From assembly GCA_037447605.1 (NCBI GenBank), contig CM074822.1, positions 1,743,809 to 1,807,808 of the forward strand: a stretch of DNA of 64,000 nucleotides, in the 5' to 3' direction. Under the pieces are notes generated by a model. The model saw only the letters and a list, made by a program, of their open reading frames with translations, was not told the DNA's origin and did not search any database. The position numbers and the translations under genes were made by a program. Shown piece after piece: positions 1 through 11,875 of this stretch. Origin of the DNA: Zygnema circumcarinatum. Lineage: Eukaryota; Streptophyta; Zygnematophyceae; Zygnematales; Zygnemataceae. Numbering within the stretch: the first letter of the stretch is position 1; each line of letters starts with the position of its first letter.

Positions 1-865
1 AGCTTGGCCAAAGTGATACTGCAATAAACTGACAGAGTTCAAATGAGAATTATAGAGGAAACGCTTTATTTTGTAAGATAAGAGATTACAACACCTTTTT
101 AGAGGATCCTAGAGGAAAGTACAAACAAGCAATCGACTACTGGAAACCTTCACAACTCCCCATGTTTCGTCAAGATGCCACGTGGCAGCAGCTTGCTGAG
201 GAACTGCATGTGCCAACATATCGGTATTCCTACGTAGGTGAAACAAAAACATGCATGTAACCGAACCTTCAGAAAACTAATGAAAGAAAAAAAAGAAAAA
301 AAAAAACCTGTATGGAAACTGCATTGGCTATGCATTCGTTGCTGAACACATACATTCAAAGCTGCGACACACGTCCGATTGCATTAGGGGACCGCTGCTT
401 TTAAATCAAAATGACTAAAGCAGGAAAGAAAAATTCATGTTCTACCAAAAATCCACACTGTCGTGCAGGGAAGCATAACACACTCAAACTGACTGTCCGC
501 AGAAGCTTAAAGTTACAATTCCGGAAGCTGCGAATTGCAGCCATTGTCGATAGACACAAAACACCACTCTCTGATATTTACAAAACAGTTTCTTATCTTT
601 ACATGTAAGCGCAACTCCTTGCCACTCTGTAGCTCTTTCACGACAGGTTCACTACAGGTTCCTTCCATATCACTCCAAACAGCACCACTCGGATTCTACA
701 TCTCTCACTCCTTCAAAGATTCCAGTTGGAATCCACTCCATAACGCGAAAGCCGACATGAAAACCGATGTCAAATCATGACATTTGGAAACAGAGGCGGA
801 GGTACCCTCAAAGCAGCCAGAGCTGCAGTGGCTTCACGCTATTCAACTTCCGACCTAACTCCCTG
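1..865. other. Gene-free left edge
   Basis: I see no supportable coding region here. Short open frames lack codon bias or splice context. The stretch probably includes the 3' untranslated region of the minus-strand small gene that ends at 866. A short A-rich run lies at about 285-306. Confidence 0.4.
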
Positions 866-1093
866 TCAATGAGCTGCCATATTTTCGGGCCTCTTTTCCG
901 AAATTTGCATCAGTTTTTCTCGGAATTGTTCCACTGTCTCTGAGGAAGAAAGCTCCGATGTGTTTGCAGGCGAAGACGAAGGGGACTGCGATATGGCCAC
1001 CAGACGTTCCATTATCGACTGCCTCTCAGTTCCAATGTCGATGCCAGAGGATGGCGCTCCAAAAGCCTCCTTGTTTGCAGCGCTTTCCGCCAT
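866..1093 (-). CDS. Hypothetical 75-residue protein
   Basis: This is a short minus-strand frame of 75 residues beginning MAESAANKEAF and ending in a TAA/TGA-type stop at 866. The ATG at 1093 sits in a strong initiator context (GGGCCATGGCGG), so I prefer it to the upstream in-frame ATG at 1168. The product is Ser-rich and mildly charged, with a predicted amphipathic tail (ETVEQFREKLMQISEKR) and no membrane segment or signal peptide. I do not recognise a family. Support comes from the initiator context and from a cluster of TGACGTCA sites about 300 bases upstream. It could instead be the last exon of a longer gene, or spurious. Confidence 0.35.
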   Translation of the reverse strand: MAESAANKEAFGAPSSGIDIGTERQSIMERLVAISQSPSSSPANTSELSSSETVEQFREKLMQISEKRPENMAAH

Positions 1094-1384
1094 GGCCCTC
1101 CTGCTGCTACTGCTCTGGGGAAAAAGCAAGTCCTGGTCTCCTGCTGAGAGAGAGCAGGACCTTGTCAAGGCTGGAGGCTCTCCAACAGTGTATATGTAAC
1201 TGGTACTATCACTGTTGAACTATCAAGGTAACTGTGAAACAGTAACAGTGACTAACATTTATTTCACAAATTTAATGAAATGTGAGCATGGAACGTCTGT
1301 CAGACGGATCAGCTCCGTTCCGAGCATACATGTAGACAGCGAACACCGCCAGTTCCCCGATCCAACCGCAAACTGGCACTACGT

Positions 1385-1442
1385 TGACGTCACGGAATTG
1401 TGACGTCACATAATTCTGCCTCGTGACGTCAATTTAACGTCA
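1385..1442. promoter_or_regulatory. Cluster of TGACGTCA (CRE/bZIP) palindromes
   Basis: Three perfect TGACGTCA octamers lie at 1385-1392, 1401-1408 and 1424-1431, followed by a TAACGTCA near-copy at 1435-1442. TGACGTCA is the palindromic binding site of TGA/CREB-type bZIP factors. The cluster is about 290 bases upstream of the minus-strand ATG at 1093 and may belong to its promoter. Assignment to that gene is inference. Confidence 0.5.
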
Positions 1443-1739
1443 GCGGCAGCCTGACATACCGTACTACGTATGGAGGAGTCATGACCGTACGGCAAAGTAT
1501 GACGAATTGACGATTCATGCTGACATGGCAAGTTTTCAAATGACCCTGCTGATGTGGACCAACTAGGCGTCATGTGACACCTGGACGAGGAGCAGCGCTG
1601 GCGCTGAGAAGTGTGCTCACGTGGCATGAATTGCTGACCTGGACGCCCACATAGGACGACACGTGGAGGCTGCTCCCCGAAAGCAGAAGCCATGCAAGGG
1701 GTCGGGTCCGAATGAATTCTTGAGTGGGAAGAGAATGGG

Positions 1740-1965
1740 AGAGCGGAGTATGAATGCGAGAGAGAGAGAAGAATGTGAGAGGGAGGAGAGCGTGTGAGAG
1801 AGAAGTGAGGAGAGTGACGCGAGAATATGTGTACGTGTGTGAGAGAAGAGAGGGACGAGAGAGAGTGTGTACGTGTGAGAGAGAAGAGAGTGTGTACGTG
1901 TGAGAGAGAAGAGAGAGTGTACGTGTGAGGGAGGAGTGAGAGAGAGAGACAGAGAGCGACAGTGT
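1740..1965. repeat. GA-rich microsatellite with ACGTGTGAGAG units
   Basis: This is a purine-rich tract (minus strand CT-rich). It contains several near-copies of a TGTACGTGTGAGAGAGAAGAG unit between about 1825 and 1930. Open reading frames through it are periodic Ser/Leu/His repeats and are not genes. Confidence 0.7.
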
Positions 1966-2742
1966 TCGTGCTGAGGATAAGGATGGATGAGGCAGTGAGA
2001 CGTCGGTCGACCATTTTGGGTCACGGGGAGCGCCATGCAGAGTCAGGTGATAGTCAGCAGTCCGAAGAATAATCTGATGCGTTTCCTCCGTTTGTGCAGG
2101 TGCAGGTCCTAGAGCATTGTTTGATGGAATAAAAGTAGAATTGTTTGATGGAATCATATGAGCAATAATAATAATAATATCTTTTGAGCGATGAATCTTA
2201 TTGTTTTCTTTCATGTTTCTGATTGTCAATTGAGCATATTATTTCCGTGTAAACACCCTAGTGAGGGGGGAGGGGGGGACAGGGGAGGGGGGGGAGTTGG
2301 GAGGAAGTTCAGCTGTTTCAGCTGTTACTGCATGTAACGCCTATGTCTTGATTGAATCTATCGATGCATCGAATCCTAGTAGAAAGCATGACTTATTGGA
2401 GCTACTTCAATGGTTGTCTTGCCCTAAAACAACTGCTTCCGTCCGTCAGTTTACAGCATTTTTCTTTTCTTTTCTTGATTATGCCTCACACGATGTTCTT
2501 TAGTGGATTTGCAGATTTCTGGTCGGAAGGGGGGATGCCTGTTCACGCACCAAAGACGCTTCCATGTCTTCAGTTGAGGTATTCATAACAAAGCTATGAT
2601 AATTTTACATTTGCGTGCTTTGGATGAGGCTCAACGTAAACTCAATCTGTTGAAATATGCAGCAATCAACCAATCAATCAATCAATCAAGCTTTAGGACA
2701 GGTTTGGGTATGAATATAGCTTGCTGCGCTACTTTATTGTGC
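1966..2742. other. Non-coding stretch with G-rich tract
   Basis: There is an ATAATAATAAT run near 2165 and a G-rich tract (runs of 4-8 G) at about 2258-2300, then AT-rich sequence with a polypyrimidine run at about 2458-2475. It may hold upstream exon(s) or the first intron of the disordered-protein gene ending at 3216. I could not define a coding exon. Confidence 0.3.
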
Positions 2743-3216
2743 AGTCGCCAGCCTGCAGCAGCGGCAAACAGCTCAACAGGTACTGCGGAGCTCCGCAAGG
2801 CCCAAGCTTATGCTCCAAATCCAAAATTGGACGATCCAGAACTAGCGAAAAACCTTGCCGAGTCCGCTAAAAGCGAAGCAAAAAAACCGCAAACTTCAAA
2901 TACTGAATCGAGTACTGAAGAAGAAATCGATGAGAGCAGCTCGCAAGCGAACCTCTATGCGCCGAATTCAGGAGCAAAGGTCCATTCCAAGCCTGCGAAA
3001 GAGAATTATAACTCGCAACTTCAGCTTTATTCACCGGAGGCAGCACTTCAATTGAACGATCAGGATGGCCAAAGTGAAGGGAAGGACGAGAAGCATATGG
3101 GAGCTCCTAATGAACGAAAAACTGACAAGAGGAGCCGTCCCAAAAGGAACCTTGGGGGAGCGGAAGTTGACCCTAACTTGCTTCTGGAAGGTGAAGGGAC
3201 CCGGTCACGGCTGTGA
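2743..3216 (+). CDS. C-terminal exon of a disordered YAPN-motif protein
   Basis: This open exon follows a plausible acceptor (TTATTGTGCAG, ending 2742) and ends in TGA at 3214-3216. The frame stays open upstream, so an ATG at 2710 (MNIACCATLLC, weakly signal-like) is an alternative start. The ~157 residues are hydrophilic and predicted disordered: rich in Ser, Lys, Glu and Asn, with a basic DKRSRPKRN patch near the C-terminus. Three related motifs recur at roughly 40-50 residue spacing: AYAPNPKL, LYAPNSGA and LYSPEAAL. I know no family with this pattern. Codon use and the lack of low-complexity artefacts make it a reasonable real gene, but the 5' end is unresolved. Confidence 0.5.
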   Translation, partial: SRQPAAAANSSTGTAELRKAQAYAPNPKLDDPELAKNLAESAKSEAKKPQTSNTESSTEEEIDESSSQANLYAPNSGAKVHSKPAKENYNSQLQLYSPEAALQLNDQDGQSEGKDEKHMGAPNERKTDKRSRPKRNLGGAEVDPNLLLEGEGTRSRL

Positions 3217-3805
3217 ATAATATGCTGTGGAAAAACGCAGAATGTCTTCTGGTAGTGAGCCTATTTTGAAGCTTCAAACAAGGCGAGGGAAAGGGAAGTA
3301 GAGCTTAGAAGGATAGGGCTCGTGTTAGGGTTCTTCCAAGAACGAAAGCAGAACTAAAAAGAAAGAATTTTAGGTGAAATCTTGGCTGGACTTTGAAATG
3401 GGTTTGGAAGTTTTAGCAATGGAGTGTAGGATGAAAGTGGTTTCAATTGAGCATGGGAGAAGAGGCTATGGCGGTTGCATGCTTACCGAGAGAGATGCCT
3501 TGCAGAGCTGCAGGTGTAGAAACATGCCATGCAATGGTATTTGAAGATTTTCGCTTTGAGTTGTACTACAGAGAGATAACTAACTCCCAGTGAATGTTGA
3601 AAAGATCCCTAAAAAGGAAGTAACAAAAAAAAAAAAAACCCTTGTTTGGAAAAATCGTTACCAACGGTCAAGATTAAAGGACAGGTTTACCGTATAGCTA
3701 CATGCTGCCCTGCATGAGGCGCAGCAAAGAAGGTACAAAAAACATTATCGAGACAAAGTAATTACAAACTTGACCACTGCAGCATTCACGCAGTTCGATA
3801 TTCCC
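3217..3805. other. Intergenic, no gene seen
   Basis: This is 3' flank of the disordered-protein gene. It contains an A run at about 3628-3642 and no supportable gene or RNA. Confidence 0.4.
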
Positions 3806-4372
3806 AACGGTTGCGATTCAAAACTTTCCAAAATTTGAAAAATCCTAGCGACGAAATTTTGTTCAGAAGCTATTACATTCCGGGTCTCTTTTACTTGCCG
3901 TGTCGTGTTGGCGCACGCGTGAACAACGGTTCAGATTCAAACAATTTCCAAAATTAAATGCCCGAGACAGAATTTTGTTCAGAAGGTATTACATTTCTTC
4001 CAAATTTCAAAGTTGCCGCGAAACGTCGATCCATGTGTAATCGACGGTTGCGATCCAATCATTTCCAAATTTAAATTCCTAGGACGGAAATTTGTTCAGG
4101 AAGTCCCATTTCTTCAGACTTGCCGTGAAATGCCGGCGCACGTGTGAACAACGGTTGAGATTCAAAAAATCTTCAAAATTTAAATCCCAAAGGCAGAATT
4201 CTGTTCAGAAGGAATTACAACTTTGGTCCAATTTCCAATTTTTTCAGACTTGCCGCGTAACGTCGACGAACGTGCGACGGTTACGATCCAGAAATTTCCA
4301 AATTTAAATCTCGAGGACGGAAATTTGTTTAGACGTTACTACATTCCTGGTCCCATTCCCCCTTCCCGGGGG
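3806..4372. repeat. Degenerate ~118-bp tandem array, five units
   Basis: Five diverged units each contain, in order, an ACGGTTGCGATYCAA-like block, TTTCCAAAATTTAAAT, GACGGAATTTTGTTCAGAAG, a TTACATTCC-like block and TTGCCGCGAAACGTCG. The ACGG anchors fall at about 3806, 3925, 4043, 4150 and 4276 (spacings 119, 118, 107, 126). Units 2 and 4 share GGCGCACG(C/T)GTGAACAACGG, while units 3 and 5 share an AACGTCGA...GACGG variant. The array is therefore organised as ~225-233-bp dimers. It ends just upstream of the leader of the coiled-coil gene. Confidence 0.75.
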
Positions 4373-5320
4373 GCCCAACGGAATCCTGCAACGGTCACTG
4401 GGCCCCCGCCTCCCCTTCAAACCAAAAATTTGAATGGCGCTCCAAATCCTGGAAGCTCTCCTTCCCCTCTCTCTCCCTTCAAAGCCTGCTCCCTCTCCGC
4501 ACAGGGCGGCCATGGCCTCTCTCACTCCTTAGCATCTCTCCTCCGCCTCTTTTTTCAGGGAGTCTCTTCTTGAAGGCTGTGCAGTCGCAGCAGTCGCAGG
4601 AGAGAGTTTGCGGGATTGAGAGTTTTGGCGTAGAGCTCGTAGGGAAGGGGAAATCTGAAGGAGTTGCAGTTGTTTGGTGCAGAAGCTATATACTGGAGGG
4701 GATTTGGATAAATATTTGTTTAGTACTCGGGCTGTGAGAGGCAGGCTCTTTTTGTTTAGTTGTTTTTGTATTAAAGGCCGTAGGAAAGAAAGGGAGGAGG
4801 TTTGTGGAGAGCAGGTTCAAGCAGATAATGCTAGAGGGGTTCTGATAGGCTGTTGATATTGAAGATTCCATCCATTTGCTTGAGAAATGGAGTTTTGAAT
4901 CTGCATCTCGAGAAGCTGAGGAATATTTTGATTGATTGTCAAAATGGTAAGCACATATCTTTTTTACAATACTCTTGGAGCGTACTCGCGAAAGACTCAC
5001 TTTTCTTTTCAGCCATGACGAAAATTTCCTACTTTTCATATGGAAATATTCCTTAAACAGGAAGCGATTGCTTTGTCCTCTTGCAAATAAATGGAAGCAT
5101 ACTTTGCAGGAACTGCAACATGAAGTGGTTGGACAGCTTAGCTTGTCTGTCGTATCCATAGCAGGCGCATTAACCAAAAAATTGCGTAACCCGTGTTTAG
5201 ACTAAATAAAGCTGCGACTTCAGTGTTGATTTCAGTCATTAGAGGTCATTTACGCGCACGACGATGATGGATTGCTGGCTTTAAGGGAACTTCTGTGGGG
5301 GGGCATAGCAGTTGAACCGA

Positions 5321-8300
5321 ATGTCTTCCACAACTGCGAAGGCCTTGGAGGATAAATGCCGCACAGCAATGGATGCTGCAGAGCAAGCAAAGGCGGAACT
5401 CAGCAGGAAAGAGGCGCAAGTTGAGAATTTGCAGCAAATGCTGCAGCGAGCTAGAAAGGTATGCACTCATGTTGTGGGGCGCAATTTTTTCTCTGCTTTT
5501 GGAATGGAGAGGATACAGTGTTGGCGGAAAGGGTGTCCCCATGGAAATGTTGAGGTTGATATTTGGTCTTTGTCTTTCTGCTTGAGGTTTTCATTGTTCC
5601 TCGGTCTCTTTTTACATATATTGACAATTACGTCATCTGCATGGGCAGGATCTCGAAAGGGAGAAAAGCGAGAAACAGCAACTAACTCAGGTAAGAAAGA
5701 TCTATACCTGGATGCTGAAGTAGATTTGCGATCTAAGGAAATGGATTTGCTCTTATATCCGCGAGTTCGAGGAATGCAATATATCTATAAACTCTGTGCA
5801 ATCTACTTTGGTATCTACTGTGTTAATCAACAAATAGGCATGTTGCTGAATTACCCTTCGGTTATCGAGATAAATCAAGTTTGCTTGTTGAGTCGGATTC
5901 AGGAGATTCTCAGATTGATTGTAATGTGTCTGTAACGTATGTTCCTGTGTGCAAAATGCACGAAAATGGACAAATTAATACTTGGAATGTAAATAAGGTC
6001 AGCGAAATTTGCTCTGACTTCATGTTTTCTGGTGTTGATCTATACTTCCATACAGGTGGACAGTCAGTTAAAGGAGGTTTTGGAACGAGAAGCCAACATG
6101 CAAGAGCAGCTCAAAAAGTCGTTATCTGAGCTAACGGTTTTGCAAGCTCGAGAAGGGAATCTGAGGAAAGCGCTGGATGTCAGTCGTAAACAGGAAAAGG
6201 AGCTTCATGGGAAGTTGGACGAAGCCATTGAATCATGCGCAACAATTGAGAAGAAATCTGAGTCTCAGCTCATGATAGTTAAGAGACTGGAGGATGAAGC
6301 GAGTCATCGGAAGAAACGGGAAGAAATGTTTGACGTTACGTTAAAAGCAGCTGAGAAGAAATGGCAAGAGACAAAAGAAGAGTTGAATGAGATCCTCAAG
6401 ATGGAGAAAGATTTAAGGTGCGAAGTGGAGGCCCGGCAGGAAGAATTAGAAGATACGAAGAAGGAGCTTCGTAAGGAATCACTGGCAAGAGAGAGAGCAA
6501 ATTTGCAGGTCTCCACTCTACAGAAGCAGTTATCAGATGTGAGGGCTGAAATGGAAGCACTTTGCAAAGAAAAGGAGGAGATACTTGGCCAGTATGACGA
6601 ACAAAATGAGCTGCTTAAGAACGTCACTGAAGCGAATCAGAACTTGCTGCAGAAGAAACAGTATTTGGAGCAGTCGCTGGCAGCTTTGGAATCAAAGGTG
6701 GAGGAAGCGAAGAAGGAGGCTGAGAAGAGGGAAGACGCCGTCTCTTCTCTAGAGAAGAAACTGGAAATCGCTGAAGAATCGCTTGGTAATAGGGAAGCTG
6801 AGGTCAAAGAGATGACAGCTCAAATTCAGCGACTTGTTCAAGAAAAGGAGGCTGCCAACAAAGAGTTGCAACACGTAACTCTGCAAGTAAGCGAACATAT
6901 TTGTCATCGCTTTTGCATAGACCTACAAGGCTGCTTGCATCTTCTACATACTAACCAGTTTCACAGCCGTTGCAGAAAATGAGCAGGTTCTGCTGTTCTG
7001 ACATCGCGTATGCTTAGGGAAAGATCGCTTCCCGATACGAATATGCACAGATTTTGACTCTCTCTAATGCTTTCTTTTTCAGGTGGCGGAGCTGCAAGTA
7101 CAGCTCGAAGAGGCGGAAGTTGCAGCCTCAACAGGAGAGAATCTCGTTGTCTCCTCTGATTGGGCTGTGCGAGAAGTTGCTAAGCAATTAGAAAGCTCCA
7201 AAAAGGTATGCATTCGATTGAAAGGAAGAACTCCGTCATACTCCTCATACTCCGACTTATGTCTACTTTAACATCTTAGTAGACTTTTCATAGCTGAGCT
7301 GCTGGGTCGGATAAAACCTCCTTGATCTATTTGCTTCACTTTCTTTAATCCAAACCCAATGGTCTAATCTCTTTCAGGAACTGCTGGTTTGTAGAGGCTA
7401 TGTGAGGGATTGACCTTTACCCAGGATGGGCTTGTTGTGCTTTGGCAGCTTGTAGCGGAAAAAGAAAAGGAAATTTCGGATCTGCTTGAACAAACGACTC
7501 ACCTTCAACATCAAGTTGAACACACGGAACAGCGAAGAGAAAGGGCTGTGGCTCGGCTGGAAAGTTCGAGAGCAAAGTTTTTAATGGCGGATGAAGAGAT
7601 TAAAAAGCTCAATGGAGACGTTCAGGATAGAGAAGGAAAAATCGTCCAAGCGAAGGAGAGGGAGGAAGATCTCGAAAAGCGATTGAACGATGCTTTGGAA
7701 GAAATGGATCAAAGGGCAGCCGAGTTCGAGAAAACGTGCAAGGATGTGAAGGAGAAGGAATGGCAGATTGAGAACTTGCAGGTTTTGATTCAGAAACTGA
7801 AAAGTCAGGAAACAGAAAAAGACAGAGATTCAGTGCAAGCCTCGCAGGAGATGGAGATGGAGATGGAGAAGGAGATTGAGGTTGAGAGAGCAGAAAATTT
7901 TGAGGCAGAAACGAGAGAGAACTTGTTGAATGAAGCAGAACTGGAGAAAGGGAGGCTGCAAGTGGAGCTGATTGACCTCACGGGTAAAGTAGAGTGGCTA
8001 GAGAGAGAGAAGGCAGACTTATCGCGGCAGATAGAATCGCTAGAAAAGGAAAACAGGTCCTTGGAGACTGCAAAGCATGAAGCAGTTTCCTTTTCCAAGG
8101 AGATCGAAAAGAAGAACGAGGAAATAGAGAAGCTGAAGCGACTAGTGGAGTCCATGAAGGTTGAGACAAGGGACAAAGAAGGCTCCTTGAATGTGGTGAT
8201 GGGACAGAACGGAGAGAGAGCGGAAACAGGGAAAGATTCTGTGCTGAAGTCTCGTCCAGTGGATATCACTAAAGGGATGGTTCTAAAGCCTTACGTGGAT

Positions 8301-10813
8301 GAGGTGACGAAGACTCGAGAAAAAGTGATGCAGGCAGGCCAGAACACCATTAAAAGATTTGAGAATAATGGGTTTGAGAATATGGCAATTTGGCAGCAGA
8401 AAAAGGTCCTTAGACAAAGAGGAGAGGATTTCCAAGAGACTACGATTCCGAACCCAGATGGAAATGCTTCTCTTGAATGTTACACTTTAATGGATCGCGA
8501 GTTAAAGGACAAGGAGGTGATGCAGGCAAAAGAAGAACTTGCTCAAAAGCAGGCCGAGCTGAAAACTGCTTTAGCTGAAGTGACTACGTTGACTAGTCTG
8601 ATCAAAACTCAGACTGCGACTTCTGAGGAGTTGAAGGTTGCCTTAATGGCGAAGGATTCCGAAATCTCTGTTCTTAAGTCGAGGCTGCTAAAGGGAGAAG
8701 GGGCTACAGAAGATCACCAAAAGGAGCTTTCGAAGGTCCGAGCAGAGTTGAGTCACGCTGAAGGTAAAGTAAAAAACGTTCAATCGTCTCTGAAGTCTGC
8801 CACTGCTGCTTCCGAAATGAAGGATGCGGAGGTATGCCGAATATTGGCAGAAAAAAACAGAGAAAGCATGCGAGCAGAATCATCTGCAAGTGAATTAGCG
8901 AGAGTGAAGTCTTCCTTGGAAAGGACTGCCTACGATCTTTCGGCTAAGAGTGAGGAGTTGGCAGACTTGAAGGCCAAGCTCAAGGAGAAGGAGGAAGTTG
9001 TCGAAAAGGAATTCAATCCGATGAAGAGAAGAATGGGAGTGAAGGATGGGAGCAGAATTCAGGATGCGGATGTGGAAAGGTTGAAGACGGAACTAAAGCA
9101 GTCAAAGGACAGGTTAGTTAGTACGGAGCGTGTACTGACAGAGGTAGAGACCTTGGCCAAAGATTTAAGAAAAGAAGTTGCATCTTTGAAGGGAGAATTG
9201 GACAGAACTAGGCAGGTTAGGTCTGAACCTGTGCTAGACCTCTCGATCGAAATGTCACAAATTGATGGGAGCGACAAAGATGCGGTTATGACGAGGGTGA
9301 AGGATCTGCTACAGGAGGTGCAATCTCTAAAAGAAGAGGTAAAAAAGAAAGAGGAAGAGAGAGCTTCGTCGGAGCTGAAGATCAGAAACTTGGAGAAGAC
9401 TGTCGAGAAATGGCGAGCATTTGAGCAGAATGCAAGAAAAGAGGCGAGGTCTTGCAGGCAAGAGATTGAACTGAATGGAAAGCTCCTTTCCGATGCTCGC
9501 CTCGATAGTGAGAAGAGGTTTGAAAATGAGCAGGCTATGGTGGGCCTGATTGAGAGCTTGAAATCCGAAGCAAAGGAAGCGAGAGAGAAGTGGGCAAAAG
9601 CAGAGAAGAGGATGGAACGCCTGGAAGCAGAGCATGCAGACATTTCTTGTTCCCTTGAAGGTAAGCAATCGCAGCTCATACAGTTGCAGGAGAAGTTGTC
9701 GAGCGTGGAGTTTGACCTTGTACGGGAAAAAGAGAATGCAATCCATGAGATAACAAAGCTTCAGTCGAGGGTGGAGATAGCTGAGGCTGAAGAGTTGAAG
9801 GCTAGAACGACAAGAGATGACATTCAAAGCCAATGGGAAAGTGCAGTGGAGCAGTTATCGAAATTGACAGAAGCGATGGAGGCCCGAGAAGTGTGCATGG
9901 CTAAGCTGCAGGAGAATATGGCCACATTGCAAAAGAATGCGATTGACGCGGATGAGCTGCGGGTGGAGGTAAAGAAGCAAAGAGAGTCAATCCAGATCAA
10001 AGATGAAACGATTGAGAAGCTTCAGAGGGAGTTCGCCGGGGTATCAGCGATCGCAGAGCAGACAACTGAAGCTTTGAAGCATAAGCAAGCTGAAGCAGCT
10101 TCCCTACAAGTACACTTGGCAGATATCTTGGAAAGACAGAAAGACTGGAAGGGGAAAATGGAGGAATTGAGGGAGAGAGTAGTGGAAGCGGAGCGGAATG
10201 AGATGACTGCGAGAGGCAGATTGGATGTAATCTGGCTCGAAATGGAAGGCGTGATGGCGCAGAAGAAGGTGATTGAAGGAGAACTGGAGAAAGCTAATCA
10301 GAAACATTTTGGACCTTTGATGGAAAGAGACGGAAACAAAGCGCGAGAGCAAGGCGGAGCCAAAGTAGAGAGGGGAACGAAAGGTGGGACATATGGAGGT
10401 CCGGCCGGACTTTTTGAAAGCTCAAGGTGAGTTTACACCCGCAGGAAGCGGGTCTGAGTCTGGGAGCTCTATATATTGAATGTGCGGTTTTTTAAGCCAA
10501 TGCTCTCCATCTCCCCCTCTCCCTCTCAAGCAGCGCCCCTCAGTCTTTCATGATCTTTTCCTCTCTCACGCTGTCTTGACAATACTTTGCTTGATTACCT
10601 TCAGGAAACTCGCATCAAAAGACAAAAATGAACTACCTTTCTGAGATCGTTTATGTATCAAATAATTGCGAACTTACATGTCAGTAACAATGTTTTTGCA
10701 GTGCTCGCGTGAAGAAGCTCAAGTCGCAGTCAGAAATCATGCAGCGATCTACAAGACCGGCAGAGCTTATTTCAAAGAGTGGCCATCTTAAATCCGAGGA
10801 CGAAAATGCATGA
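5321..10813 (+). CDS. Long coiled-coil protein (~1,407 residues)
   Basis: Exons are 5321-5458, 5649-5690, 6056-6886, 7083-7205, 7449-10426 and 10702-10813. The sum is 4,224 bases with consistent GT-AG junctions, nearly all in phase 0. The product is almost entirely heptad-type coiled coil (Glu, Lys, Leu, Ala, Gln, Arg), with one looser segment around codons for GMVLKPYVDEVTK to FQETTIPNPDGN (about 8275-8460). It has no membrane segment or signal and ends in a short basic tail (SARVKKLKSQS to SEDENA). Composition resembles golgins, filament-like or myosin-tail proteins, but no diagnostic domain is visible, so the function is unassigned; scaffold, tether or cytoskeletal linker is inference. An upstream ATG (4944-4946) directly followed by GTAAGC splices in frame to 5312 and would add four residues (MLNR). 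Confidence 0.85.
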
Positions 10814-11875
10814 GGACTTGAGAAAGGAAATGAAGGAAAGGAAGGAAATGTGGATAGGTGACGACGCTGAGAAGCAGCAGCAATGGGGTATCATTGTTTG
10901 GGGGAATAAGGCTTTTGCGGTTGTTCGAATGAGAGATATGGAAGGGAGTAGGGTAAGAACCAGTATCAGTAGCCGAGTCAGAATCATCTGACTGGTTAGC
11001 AGCTTGGCGTCTGGTTTCATCAAGACAAAATTTTAGCTATAGAAGAGTGTGTTGTAGTCCATTTTGGGTCTAGTCTGTTTGTGGGGACTAAGTCATTGGA
11101 TCCGGTGAGTTTCAAAACTTCTCCTGAAACGAAGTAGAAGTAGCTTCATGGAGGTGTACCATCAAAGAAGTGAATGGCTGAAGAGGTAGCTGTCATCTCC
11201 TTGTGAGAAGTGGCAGCATACGGGATATTGATAGCTTGAAAGGACTTAGTAATAGATCTCCAGGATCTATTGCAAGTATATGATTTCCATGTACTCCTGA
11301 AGTTATAGTTCTGTAAACGGGATAATATATGAGGCTTATTCTCAGTTCCTTTTCCTGTTTGTCTATGCCCCTTTTTCTAACCTTAGGGCTTAAGCTGATG
11401 ATAAACCGATATAGGCCCCGTTAAACGCTTCTGTTCCCAACTCCCAAACTCCAACTCCAACTCCAACTTCAATCCCAAGTAACTTATAAGCTCAACTCCG
11501 ACGGAAGTGCAGACCGCTGCTGAAGCAGCAGGGTGAGCAGTAAGTACAACTTGAATTGACCTAAAATCAAAAGATTTTCGTTCGAGATGATAGGATTATC
11601 TTTCACACAACGATACCCACTTTCCCGCCTCAGCTCAAGAAGACACAAATAGCGGGATTCTGGGTCCCTTTGGATCCCTTTTGGGTCATTTGGGCCCTAA
11701 GAAATGCTCAGGACTACGTTCGCATAGCTTCAGCTTCAGATCATGTTGCGCTCCATTCCATGCCTCTTGCTGCTTCTCTTATAGATGTGAAATGCATAAT
11801 TTTTTTTTAATCACAATATATCAGTTAAGTAGTAACTCGGTAGTTTTCCGCTCCTAGCTTCGTTTTATTGTGTTT
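10814..11875. other. 3' flank of coiled-coil gene
   Basis: No gene seen. It includes a short (CAACTC)n run at about 11440-11475 and AT-rich sequence near 11800-11820. Confidence 0.4.

Noticed and set aside
1406-2229. Minus-strand frames of 139-219 residues
   Set aside because: They are Ser/Leu/His-periodic translations of the GA/CT microsatellite, overlap each other in three frames, and lack a domain or splice context.
7805-9833. Antisense frames inside the coiled-coil exon
   Set aside because: Serine/phenylalanine-rich shadows of Glu/Lys-rich sense codons; no independent signals.
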